Shown in pieces: positions 54,596 through 64,000 of a DNA stretch of 64,000 nucleotides. Positions within the stretch are counted from its first letter, which is position 1; each line of letters begins with the position of its first letter. The position numbers and the translations under genes are program-made. The DNA is from Deltaproteobacteria bacterium (GTDB lineage Bacteria > Myxococcota_A > Polyangia > Nannocystales > Nannocystaceae). Below the pieces are notes generated by a model that was not told the origin of the DNA, ran no database searches, and saw only the letters and a program-made list of their open reading frames with translations. The stretch is taken from positions 1,860,001 to 1,924,000 of the forward strand of contig JADJEE010000002.1 of NCBI GenBank assembly GCA_016709225.1, given 5' to 3'.

Positions 54596-56674
54596 CTAGC
54601 CCCCGGCGCCGTCGTCCGGCGCCGTCGGCAAGAACGGCGCGCTGGGATCGGGCGGCGGTGGCGGCTTCTTGGTGGGCCCGTCGAGCAACGGCGGCTGTTG
54701 ACGCTTCAGCGGCGGCGGCTTGTCGGGGAGCGGCTCGCTCACCGGCTCGGGCTCCTCCTCGTCGACCGGCGCCGCCGATGCATCCTTGGGCGCCGCGGTG
54801 GGCCGCTTCTTGTAGGGCTTGAGCTTGGCGTCGATGATCGGGTTGTCGCCCTCGACCACGTCGACGCTCTCGCGCCACGGCGCGTGGCCGGGCGCGTTCA
54901 CCTCGATGGTGTGGGTGCCCGGGACGATCATCGCGTCGAGCGGGGTCGCACCGACGTCCACGCCGTCGACGACGACGCGCGCGCCCACCGGCCCACGCAC
55001 CGCGACCCGACCCCGCAAAGCCGCACCGGTGATGGGAATCGGCGCGTGATCGACCGGCGCATCGGCATCCGCGTTGGGCTGTGCGCCGCCGGCATCATCG
55101 GGCCGCGCGGCCTCGGCGGCCCCGAGCCCGGCCTCGGCCGCAGCGACCGTGGTCGGTGAGGTGCGCGGCGGCGCGAAGAGGATCCACGCCGACATGCCAC
55201 CGACCAACAACGCGCAGATGCCCACCACCACGAGGTAGCGCCGTCGCACCGGCAGCGCCGTCGGCAGCGGGCGGCTCTCGGCCCGCAGCGCACCGGTGCC
55301 GCCATCGACGATCGCGACCGGGGCTCCGAGCTCGCGCACGCCGCCCTGCCCGGCGTCGGCGATCACCTCGGGTTCGATCTCCGGCTCGAGCTCCTCGATG
55401 CCGGACTCGAGCACCTCGACGACGCCGTCGTCGTCGTCGTTCTCCGGGCGCGCGTTCGCGGCGGCGAGCGGCTCGCTATTGCGGCGCTCGGTGACGGGCT
55501 GCGTGGGCACCCGCACCGGTGGCACCGCACCGGTCGGCTGCACGCGCGGCTGGACCCCGGAGATGTCGGGGCCCGACGGGCGATGCGGACGGGGCAGCGG
55601 GGCCGCCGACAGGCTCGCGCTCGGCTCGAGCGGCAGCTGCTCGGCCGGCTCGACGACCGCGTCGGACCGCACCACCGGCTTGGTCCACTCGGAACTCGGC
55701 GGCCCACCGTCCTCGCGATCGCGATCCTCTCGGTAGGCCTTCATCGCCGCACGGCTCTCGTCGTTCGTCAGCGGCAGCACGAACAACCGCGGCGGCACGC
55801 ACTCGAACAGCGTCTCGGCGATCTCGTTGGCGTCGGCGGGGCGCCGCGCGGGATCCTTCTCGAGGCACTGGTGCACCAGCGCGATCAGGCGCTCGGGCAC
55901 GTTGTGGCCGGCCGGCAGACACTCGGCCAGCGACTTGGGCGTGCCGTGGACCTGGTTGTAGAGCAGCGCACCGTCGTTCTCGCCTTGGATCGGCGACTCT
56001 CCGGCGAGCATCAGATAGAACAGCACGCCGAGTGCGTAGACATCGACCCGCGCGTCGACCGGCTCACCCTTGATCTGCTCGGGCGCCAGGTAACCCGCGG
56101 TGCCGATCACGTGGGACTTGGTCGCCTCCTCGTCGTCGCCGTCGACGAGCTTCGCGAGCCCGAAGTCGAGCAGCTTGACGAAGTTCATCTTGCCGTCGCG
56201 CTCGCACAGCATGATGTTGGCGGGCTTGATGTCCCGCAGCATCAGGTTGCGATCGTGGGCGTAGCCGACCGCGGCCAGGGTCTGCGCGGCGATCGGCGTG
56301 AACTCCTGCAGCGACAGCCGACCGCGCCGACGCAGGAAGCGTCGTAGCGGCTCGCCGTCGAGGTACTCCATCGCGATGTAGCCCTGCGCACGGTCGTGAC
56401 CGCACTCGACCAGCTGCACGATGTTCGGGTGCACCAGCTGGCGCAGTCGCTCGCCTTCCTGCTCGAAGCGCGCGACCGAGAGGCTGTCCTCGAGCAGGTG
56501 CGGCGCGAGCAACTTCACCACCACCGGCTGCGACGCCACGATGTCGTCGGCGAGGTAGACCAGGCCCATGCCGCCGCGACCGATCAGCCGCTCGATGCGA
56601 AAGCGACTCGCGAGCTTCGATCCGATGAACGGATCGAGCGCTCGCTTCGGTTCGGCTCGGGTCGAGGTCGACAT
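54596..56674 (-). CDS. Ser/Thr protein kinase with PEGA domain
   Basis: 692 aa from ATG 56674. Kinase domain about 25-290: P-loop GRGGMG (32-37), PVVVKLL, MEYLDGEPLRRFL, catalytic loop MLRDIKPANIML in which the HRD His is replaced by Leu while Asp (about 148) is kept, LLDFGLAKL, GTAGYLAPEQIKG. A disordered region of about 180 residues rich in Pro/Glu/Ser follows, with an acidic run (NDDDDGVVEVLE). A membrane span (YLVVVGICALLVGGMSAWIL, about 480-500) leads to a periplasmic PEGA domain (VAVRGPVGARVVVDGVDVGA, PLDAMIVPGTHTIEVNAPGH) and a Pro/Lys-rich tail. PEGA domains usually bind the cell wall or other surface material. Divergent from the NDH-2 gene. Confidence 0.93.
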   Translation of the reverse strand: MSTSTRAEPKRALDPFIGSKLASRFRIERLIGRGGMGLVYLADDIVASQPVVVKLLAPHLLEDSLSVARFEQEGERLRQLVHPNIVQLVECGHDRAQGYIAMEYLDGEPLRRFLRRRGRLSLQEFTPIAAQTLAAVGYAHDRNLMLRDIKPANIMLCERDGKMNFVKLLDFGLAKLVDGDDEEATKSHVIGTAGYLAPEQIKGEPVDARVDVYALGVLFYLMLAGESPIQGENDGALLYNQVHGTPKSLAECLPAGHNVPERLIALVHQCLEKDPARRPADANEIAETLFECVPPRLFVLPLTNDESRAAMKAYREDRDREDGGPPSSEWTKPVVRSDAVVEPAEQLPLEPSASLSAAPLPRPHRPSGPDISGVQPRVQPTGAVPPVRVPTQPVTERRNSEPLAAANARPENDDDDGVVEVLESGIEELEPEIEPEVIADAGQGGVRELGAPVAIVDGGTGALRAESRPLPTALPVRRRYLVVVGICALLVGGMSAWILFAPPRTSPTTVAAAEAGLGAAEAARPDDAGGAQPNADADAPVDHAPIPITGAALRGRVAVRGPVGARVVVDGVDVGATPLDAMIVPGTHTIEVNAPGHAPWRESVDVVEGDNPIIDAKLKPYKKRPTAAPKDASAAPVDEEEPEPVSEPLPDKPPPLKRQQPPLLDGPTKKPPPPPDPSAPFLPTAPDDGAGG

Positions 56675-57025
56675 CGTCTCATCCGTCGGCGCCACGCCCT
56701 CGAAGGACCGCGGGGCCACACACAGCCGGACGCATCCGACTGCAGCGCATTTTCCACGTTTCGTGGAGGTTCGCCAGCAGGCACCGTACAAAAAACGACC
56801 CGGGTGAGCGCGGGTGCACGGGGGGTCGCGAGCATCGCGACATGGCTGGTCCTGCTCATGGTCCGGCTCATGGTCCGGCTCATGGTCCGGCTCATGGTCC
56901 GGCTCATGGTCCTGCCCATGGTCCGGCTGCGAGAGGGTCTGGTGCTGCGGTTGGCCTCGCGGTTTGGGGGTAGACTCCGCGCGACGACCCGCGTGGACAC
57001 CCGCGAACGCAGCGATGGACCGCCA
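56675..57025. other. 351-nt divergent intergenic region with a 12-bp tandem repeat
   Basis: It separates the PEGA kinase and NDH-2 genes. It holds six copies of a 12-bp unit (56857-56928) plus a preceding divergent one. TAGACT at 56971-56976 is a possible -10 box for the NDH-2 side. I see no other gene. Confidence 0.6.
56857..56928. repeat. 12-bp tandem repeat, six units of CATGGTCCGGCT
   Basis: Five exact units and one variant (CATGGTCCTGCC, fifth position), with a degenerate unit just before (56845-56856). Because 12 is a multiple of three, the upstream in-frame reading into NDH-2 codes for (MVRL)n, but that extension is not believed to be translated. It may be a variable-number repeat or a protein-binding array. 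Confidence 0.85.
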
Positions 57026-58465
57026 GTGACCGCTTCGACCGACCCCACCACGACCGCAACCCCGGCACGGTCGCCGACGCGCGAGGGCGCCCCCGAACGG
57101 CCGCGCGCGGGGGTTCCCACCAGCGACCAGCGAGCCAACGCACGCACGACCCGGGTGGTCGTGGTCGGGGGCGGATTCGCGGGGCTCGAGGCCGCCAAGG
57201 CCCTCGGAGCGGCCGGCGACGGCGTCGAGGTGGTGCTCATCGATCGCCGCAACCATCACCTGTTCCAGCCGTTGCTCTACCAGGTCGCGATGGCGGGGCT
57301 GTCGCCCGCGGACATCTCGATGCCGATCCGGGCGGTGCTCGAGCGGCATCGCAACGTGTTCGTGCGCCTGGGCGAGGTCACCGACGTCGACTTGGCCGCA
57401 CGCGTCGTCCACGCGGACACCGGCGACGTGCCCTACGACTACCTGGTGATGGCCTGCGGGGCCACGCACAGCTACTTCGGGCGCGACGAGTGGGAGGAGT
57501 TCGCGCCGGGCCTCAAGACCCTCGAGCACGCCACCGAGATCCGTCGTCGGGTGCTCACCGCGTTCGAGCTCGCCGAACTCGAGCCCGACAAGCTGCGGCG
57601 CCGGGAGCTGCTGACGTTCGTGGTGGTCGGCGGCGGCCCGACCGGGGTCGAGCTCGCCGGCGCGCTCGGAGAGCTGAGCCGACACACCCTCAGCCGCGAC
57701 TTCCGCAGCGTCGATCCTGGCAGCACGCGGGTGATCCTGATCGAGGGCGGCCCGCGGGTGCTGCCGAGCTTCGACATCGAGCTGTCGCAGTCGGCCGCGC
57801 GCAGCCTCGAGAAGCTCGGCGTCACCATCTGGACCGACACCCGGGTGACCCACATCGACGGCCACGGCGTGCGTGCCGGCGACGAGACCGTGCGCGCCGC
57901 GACGGTGCTGTGGGCCGCGGGCGTGCGCGCTTCGCCGCTCGGGCGAGTGCTCCGGGTGCCCTGCGATGGCGCGGGTCGGGTGATCGTGGAGCCCGATCTC
58001 AGCATCCCCGGTCACCCCGAGGTGTTCGTCATCGGCGATCAAGCCTACTGCGAGTCGAACGGCGAGCCGATCCCCGGCCTCGCACCGGCGGCGACGCAAC
58101 AGGGCCGCGCGGCCGCGAAGGCCATCCTCGCCGACCGTCGCGGCCACGCGCGTGAACCCTTCGCCTACTTCGACAAGGGCACGATGGCGACCATCGGCCG
58201 CGCCCGCGCGGTCGCGCAGAGCCACGCATTCAAGCTCGACGGCTTCGTCGCGTGGATGGCGTGGTGCTTCGTGCACATCTTCTATCTCATCGGCTTCCGC
58301 AACCGCATGCTCGTGTTCCTGCAGTGGGTGTGGTCGTATGTTCGCTACCGTCGCGGCGCGCGACTCATCACCCAGCGCGAGTGGAAGCTGGTCGAGCCGA
58401 CCATCGAGGCCGGCACCGCGAGCCCGGCGGCCACCGCCGCCGCGGCCGCCGAGGCACGGCCGTGA
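57026..58465 (+). CDS. Type II NADH:quinone oxidoreductase (NDH-2) like flavoprotein
   Basis: 479 aa from GTG 57026 (GTG 56993 is in frame and possible). FAD site TRVVVVGGGFAGLEAAKALG; quinone-enzyme motif NHHLFQPLLYQVAMAGLSPA; NAD site LTFVVVGGGPTGVELAGALG; the second FAD motif VFVIGDQAYCES with GLAPAATQQGRAAAKAI. A C-terminal hydrophobic helix (WMAWCFVHIFYLIGFRNRML) and basic tail anchor it in the cytoplasmic membrane, as in NDH-2. It transfers electrons from NADH to quinone without pumping protons. An Ala/Thr-rich N-terminal segment of about 45 residues precedes the FAD motif. It overlaps the next ATPase gene (GTGA). Confidence 0.93.
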   Translation: MTASTDPTTTATPARSPTREGAPERPRAGVPTSDQRANARTTRVVVVGGGFAGLEAAKALGAAGDGVEVVLIDRRNHHLFQPLLYQVAMAGLSPADISMPIRAVLERHRNVFVRLGEVTDVDLAARVVHADTGDVPYDYLVMACGATHSYFGRDEWEEFAPGLKTLEHATEIRRRVLTAFELAELEPDKLRRRELLTFVVVGGGPTGVELAGALGELSRHTLSRDFRSVDPGSTRVILIEGGPRVLPSFDIELSQSAARSLEKLGVTIWTDTRVTHIDGHGVRAGDETVRAATVLWAAGVRASPLGRVLRVPCDGAGRVIVEPDLSIPGHPEVFVIGDQAYCESNGEPIPGLAPAATQQGRAAAKAILADRRGHAREPFAYFDKGTMATIGRARAVAQSHAFKLDGFVAWMAWCFVHIFYLIGFRNRMLVFLQWVWSYVRYRRGARLITQREWKLVEPTIEAGTASPAATAAAAAEARP

Positions 58466-59322
58466 CCGGTCCCGGCGGCACCGTGCCGGCCTCGCCACGC
58501 GCGGCCAACTCCGGTCGCCACGCGGTCGTCCCCCAGGGCACGCCGGTGTTCGACGTGCGCGGGCTGAGCAAGGCTTTCGGGCCGCGTGCGCTGCTCGATG
58601 CCGCCGACCTGCAGGTGTGGCCGGGCGAGACCCTGGCCATCATCGGCGAGAGCGGCTCCGGCAAGAGCGTGTTCCTCAAGCTGCTCGCCGGCCTGCTGGA
58701 GCCCGACGCCGGCAGCGTGTGGTTCAAGGGCCAGAACATCGCAGAGTTCGATCGCGCTGGGATCAGCCGCATGCACCGCGAGATCGGCTACGTGTTCCAG
58801 AGCGACGCCATGTTCGACTCGATGACCGTGCTCGACAACGTCGGCTACGCGCTGCGCGAACACACCAACCAGAGCGACGAGGAAATCCGTGCGCGCGCGA
58901 CCGAGTGCATCACGCGGGTCGACCTCAAGGTCGAGGACCTCGAGAAGTACCCCGCGGCGCTCTCCGGCGGCATGCGCAAGCGCGCCGCACTGGCCCGCGC
59001 GATCGCGATCAAGCCCGAGGTCGTGCTCTACGACGAGCCGACCCAGGGCCTCGACCCGCAGAACATCACGCGCATCGCCGAGATGATCGAAGAGCTGCAG
59101 CACGAGCTGCCCTGCACCAGCGTGGTCGTGACCCACGACATGCGCACGGCGTTCGGGGTCTCGAATCGCATCGCACTGCTGCACGAGGCCCGCTTCGCGG
59201 TCATCGGCACCCCCGAAGAGCTGATGCGATCGTCCGATCCCGCGGTGCGGGCGTTCATCGACGACGCGATGGAGGAGCTCGAGGAGCTCTTCGAAGAGGG
59301 TGTGCTCGCGGCCCGGACCTGA
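58462..59322 (+). CDS. MlaF-like ABC transporter ATPase
   Basis: 286 aa, GTG overlapping the NDH-2 stop. Walker A IGESGSGKSVFLKLLAG (about 65-75), YVFQSDAMFDSMTVLDNVGY (the Q-loop with the MlaF-typical FQSDAMFDSMTV), signature ALSGGMRKRAALARA, Walker B VVLYDEPTQGLDP, switch VVTHDM. The C-terminal DDAMEELEELFEEG is an acidic helix. MlaF-type ATPases power phospholipid transport between membranes (Mla/MCE systems), normally with MlaE and MCE proteins, none of which is in view. A coupled NDH-2 is not the usual partner. Confidence 0.9.
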   Translation: MTGPGGTVPASPRAANSGRHAVVPQGTPVFDVRGLSKAFGPRALLDAADLQVWPGETLAIIGESGSGKSVFLKLLAGLLEPDAGSVWFKGQNIAEFDRAGISRMHREIGYVFQSDAMFDSMTVLDNVGYALREHTNQSDEEIRARATECITRVDLKVEDLEKYPAALSGGMRKRAALARAIAIKPEVVLYDEPTQGLDPQNITRIAEMIEELQHELPCTSVVVTHDMRTAFGVSNRIALLHEARFAVIGTPEELMRSSDPAVRAFIDDAMEELEELFEEGVLAART

Positions 59323-59325
59323 GGG

Positions 59326-60315
59326 TCACGGCGCGGGCGCGTCGGTGCTCGGCGCCACCGGGCCCTCGATGGCGTCGCTGGGCCCGTCGAACGGGCTGAC
59401 CGCGCCGGCGGTGGCGCGGCAGGCCGCGAGGATCCTGCGCACGTGCGGCGAGCGGGCCTGCTGCACGATGAAGTCGCGGGCACGCGCCCGCACCTCCGGG
59501 CCCGGCGAGTGACGGCAGTCGACCACGATGCGAAAGGCCTCGCGCGCGTGCGCGCGCTGCGAGTCGGGGAACTCGCGCGCGTGCTGCTCGAGGGCCTCGG
59601 CGGCGGCAACCCAGTCGCCGCGGTCCATCGCCTTGCGCGCGCGCACGAGCAGGACCTCCCCGGGCTCCTGGGCGACGGCCGCGTCGGCGGTGGCAGCTGC
59701 GACCGAGCTCGGGGCAGCGCGCGCGGTTTGTCTGGGCGGCACGGGCTGCGGCACCCGCACGAGCGGCGGTCCGACCATGGGTCGCTGCACGACGGGCGCG
59801 GCCGCGGGCGTCGGTGGCAGCTCGGCGGGGAGCGGCTCGACCGCCGCCGCCTCGCCCGGCGCCGGCGGAATCGTCGGCCCGCCGCCTTGCGACGCGCCGC
59901 GGCGCTGCGCGGGCACGCGACGATCCACGATGCCGCCCTGCACGGCATCGCGGGGCTGCGCGCCGTCGACCGCCGCATCGTGACGACGCTCGCCGACGCG
60001 GTGGGCCAGCCGACCCGTGAGCGCCTCGAGGGCAAGCACGGCCAGCAACGCCGCGGCGATGGCGAACACTGCGACCCACAGCAGCGAGCGCGTCGACGCC
60101 GGCAGCGTCGACGACGTGGCCCGCGCGTCCGAGCCACCCGCGAAGCGCAGCGGCCGCTCGGCGGTCGCGACGATCGACAGCTCGTCGCCGACCCGGCGCA
60201 GACGTGCGAGCACGCGATCGCTTCGCGACGGCGGCGCAGCATGGGCCCGGCGATACGCGGCCACCAGCAGCGCACGCGGATCGGTCAGGCCGTCGGACTC
60301 GTCATCGTGGGCCAT
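59326..60315 (-). CDS. Membrane protein with TPR-like tail, putative partner of the ECF sigma factor
   Basis: 329 aa; its start overlaps the end of the sigma-factor gene by 14 nt. The N-terminal 70 residues are cytoplasmic (PRALLVAAYRRAHAAPPSRS). A single membrane span is at about 77-99 (LLWVAVFAIAAALLAVLALE), then a Pro/Ala/Gln linker. The C-terminal 90 residues (VLLVRARKAMDRGDWVAAAE, ALEQHAREFPDSQRAHAREA) are homologous in pattern to the tail of the fused sigma protein at 28089 (H.R/AYPDS.(L)AP(E)R). By position and layout it is probably an anti-sigma or membrane sensor. Confidence 0.8.
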   Translation of the reverse strand: MAHDDESDGLTDPRALLVAAYRRAHAAPPSRSDRVLARLRRVGDELSIVATAERPLRFAGGSDARATSSTLPASTRSLLWVAVFAIAAALLAVLALEALTGRLAHRVGERRHDAAVDGAQPRDAVQGGIVDRRVPAQRRGASQGGGPTIPPAPGEAAAVEPLPAELPPTPAAAPVVQRPMVGPPLVRVPQPVPPRQTARAAPSSVAAATADAAVAQEPGEVLLVRARKAMDRGDWVAAAEALEQHAREFPDSQRAHAREAFRIVVDCRHSPGPEVRARARDFIVQQARSPHVRRILAACRATAGAVSPFDGPSDAIEGPVAPSTDAPAP

Positions 60316-60853
60316 CGGCGCTCCTTGGCTCGGTGGCGCCGAGCCGTTGCACGTAGCGGTCGAACTCGATCCGGGCCGAGCGCAGACGGGCGTACATGGT
60401 GTTGGCGTTGACCTCGAGCGAGCGGGCGGCGTCGATCACCGACACGCCCTCGACCTCGCACAGCAAGAACACGATGCGCTTGTCCTCGGGCAAGCCGGCC
60501 AGGAACGCCTCCATGAGCGCCGCGGCCTCGCCGAGCTCGAGTTGCTGCTCGGGCAACGCCGGCGCCATCGGCGGTTCGACGTGCTCGAGCCGCCGACGGT
60601 CGCGCGCGATCTTCCGGTGGGCGTGCATCGCGATGTTGCAGGTGATGCCCGCCAGCCACGGCCGCACCGCGCGACCGGGCTCGAGCGTCTCGAGTCGACG
60701 GCGCACCACGAAGAACACGTCGTGCACGACGTCGTCGATCCACGCGTCGGGGACCCCCATGGCCCGCGCGACCCGCCACACGAAGTCGACCTGCGCGCGG
60801 TAGAGCGCCGCGAAGGCGCGCTCTTCGAGCACGGGTGGAATGGGCGTGGACAT
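60302..60853 (-). CDS. ECF-type RNA polymerase sigma factor
   Basis: 183 aa from ATG 60853. Region 2 about 15-78: FAALYRAQVDFVWRVARAMG, IDDVVHDVFFVVRRRLETLE, RPWLAGITCNIAMHAHRK. Region 4 about 115-170: LPEDKRIVFLLCEVEGVSVI, DAARSLEVNANTMYARLRSA, then IEFDRYV. It closely parallels the sigma part of the fused protein at 28089 (same VVHDVF, NTVYARLR/NTMYARLR). The downstream overlapping gene encodes a membrane protein, the usual place for an anti-sigma factor. Its target promoters are unknown. Confidence 0.92.
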   Translation of the reverse strand: MSTPIPPVLEERAFAALYRAQVDFVWRVARAMGVPDAWIDDVVHDVFFVVRRRLETLEPGRAVRPWLAGITCNIAMHAHRKIARDRRRLEHVEPPMAPALPEQQLELGEAAALMEAFLAGLPEDKRIVFLLCEVEGVSVIDAARSLEVNANTMYARLRSARIEFDRYVQRLGATEPRSADGPR

Positions 60854-61049
60854 GGGCCGGGGGTCACGCGCGCCGCGGAACTCGCGGCATGCGAAGGCAG
60901 TTTCCCGCGCCCGTCCGAATCCGTGTCGACGGCGGTCGGATCGCGATTCGCACCGGCTGCGGCCGCAGCGGCGCCACCGCGAACGCGGGGGACCCGGCAT
61001 GGGCCGCTTGCGCAGACCCCGGCACGACCGCACGTGGTTGTGCAGGACC

Positions 61050-61309
61050 ATGCCGACCCCGCCGACCGAATCCGAGCCCGTCCGCCGCAGCCGCGGCGGC
61101 GCCTGGCTGACGCTGCTGCTCGGCGTCGTGCTGCTGCTGCTGGTGTTCACGTCGGCGCCCGAGCTCGGCGAGAGCTGGTCGCACGCCATGCTGTCGCGCG
61201 CACCGCTGTCGGTGGTCGCGCTGCTGCTGGTGGTCGCGGCCGTGGCCACGCTGCGCTGGACCCCGACGTCACCGCCGGCGCCACAGCGCACGCTGAGCGA
61301 CGCCTCGAC

Positions 61310-61319
<10 letters not shown>
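61050..61319 (+). CDS. Small membrane protein, 89 aa
   Basis: ATG 61050 preceded closely by AGGA. Two hydrophobic helices: AWLTLLLGVVLLLLVFTS and PLSVVALLLVVAAVATLRW, with basic residues before the first (EPVRRSRGG). No family recognised. It is convergent with clpA and overlaps its end by 10 nt. It is divergent from the ECF sigma gene with 196 nt between; coding nature is likely from the codon bias and helix layout, but unproven. Confidence 0.55.
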
Positions 61320-63716
<2,397 letters not shown>

Positions 63717-63727
<11 letters not shown>

Positions 63728-64000
63728 CGTCTTCGTCTTCCGGTTCCATCGACGCCATGAGCGGATGGTCGTTCTTGCGCGCGAGCAAGTGGACCTGCGC
63801 GACCTTGGTCTCGGCGATCTCGTGGGTGTAAACCCCCGCGACGCCCTGGCCGTGGTGGTGCACGTGCAGCATCACGGCGGTGGCCTCCGACTCGCTGCGG
63901 TGGAACACCGTCTCGAGCAGACGCACGACGAAGTCCATCGGCGTGTAGTCGTCGTTGTGCAGGACCACGCGATACATCCGCGGTCGCTTGACCTTCTTCT
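63717..64000 (-). CDS. clpS: ATP-dependent Clp protease adaptor ClpS, 5' end beyond the window
   Basis: The frame is open at base 64000 with codons for KKVKRPRMYRVVLHNDDYTP, the start of the ClpS core; the ATG at 63977 lies inside the conserved PxMYxVxLxNDDYT(P)M block, so the real start is probably outside. Other landmarks: LLETVFHRSESEATAVMLHV, HHHGQGVAGVYTHEIAETKV (with the N-degron binding region). It delivers N-degron substrates to ClpA. The tail EPEDEDDAE is acidic, and clpA overlaps the stop. Confidence 0.95.

Noticed and set aside
56845..56928. CRISPR array
   Set aside because: The units are 12 bp, directly tandem and without spacers; no cas genes are near.
56396..57025. N-terminal extension of NDH-2 including (MVRL)n repeats
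   Set aside because: The region is antisense to the kinase start and contains a tandem repeat. NDH-2 proteins begin shortly before the FAD motif, so GTG 57026 or 56993 is a more reasonable start.
60854..61049. Possible ECF-type autoregulatory promoter (GGAAAC) upstream of the ECF sigma gene
   Set aside because: A GGAAAC occurs on the minus strand, but no matching -10 (CGTC-like) was found at the right spacing.

Overview
The window is GC-rich chromosomal DNA, most likely from a myxobacterium (Myxococcota), and the gene content points towards the Nannocystaceae/Polyangia side. The signs are four Hanks-type Ser/Thr kinases (three with kinesin-light-chain-type TPRs, one with a PEGA domain), many lipoproteins with Ser/Gly/Thr/Asp linkers after the lipobox, a DUF4215 Cys-rich repeat, a MYXO-CTERM-like sorting tail, a sigma factor resembling the myxobacterial TIGR03001 group, and a DUF1592/DUF1552 pair. 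The assignment is by inference; no rRNA is present. I saw no tRNA, rRNA, CRISPR array, insertion sequence, phage gene or replication origin.

Layout. 1-12.6 kb: a MalK-type ABC ATPase and its sugar-binding protein (cut by the left edge), a beta-helix lipoprotein, a secreted 897-aa protein coupled to a lipoprotein that resembles the lipid-carrier domain of animal vitellogenins, a GH9 cellulase-like lipoprotein, and a secreted GH57/GH38-like barrel with a small lipoprotein. This looks like extracellular polymer use. 12.6-23.4 kb: two divergent TPR kinases around a GST, a protein with an Rhs-like C-terminal domain, a methyltransferase, a TetR regulator with a clear operator facing a metallo-beta-lactamase-fold lipoprotein, and a lipoprotein glutathione peroxidase. 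23.5-36.2 kb: beta-propeller lipoproteins (one with a CxxCH haem motif), an ECF sigma factor fused to a membrane/TPR tail, and a sigma factor translationally coupled to a kinase with an anti-sigma-like zinc finger. 36.2-46.9 kb: a 1233-aa periplasmic TPR protein with an outer-membrane barrel, a Cys-rich lipoprotein, an amidase, infA, a CBS protein and a quinone-reductase-like enzyme. 47-54.6 kb: the DUF1592/DUF1552 pair, a trypsin-like protease, a MocR-type regulator facing DoxX. 54.6-64 kb: a PEGA kinase facing an NDH-2 dehydrogenase coupled to a MlaF-like ATPase, an ECF sigma factor with a separate membrane partner, and clpS-clpA running off the right edge.

Themes. Signal transduction is dense: four kinases, three sigma factors, TetR and MocR regulators. 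The cell-envelope export load is also heavy, with about fifteen lipoproteins. Many starts lack a Shine-Dalgarno sequence but have a TAnnnT hexamer 6-15 nt upstream, which suggests leaderless transcripts. The most interesting items are the vitellogenin-like lipid-carrier candidate and its 897-aa partner, the sigma/membrane-TPR module found once fused and once split, and the sigma/zinc-finger-kinase operon.
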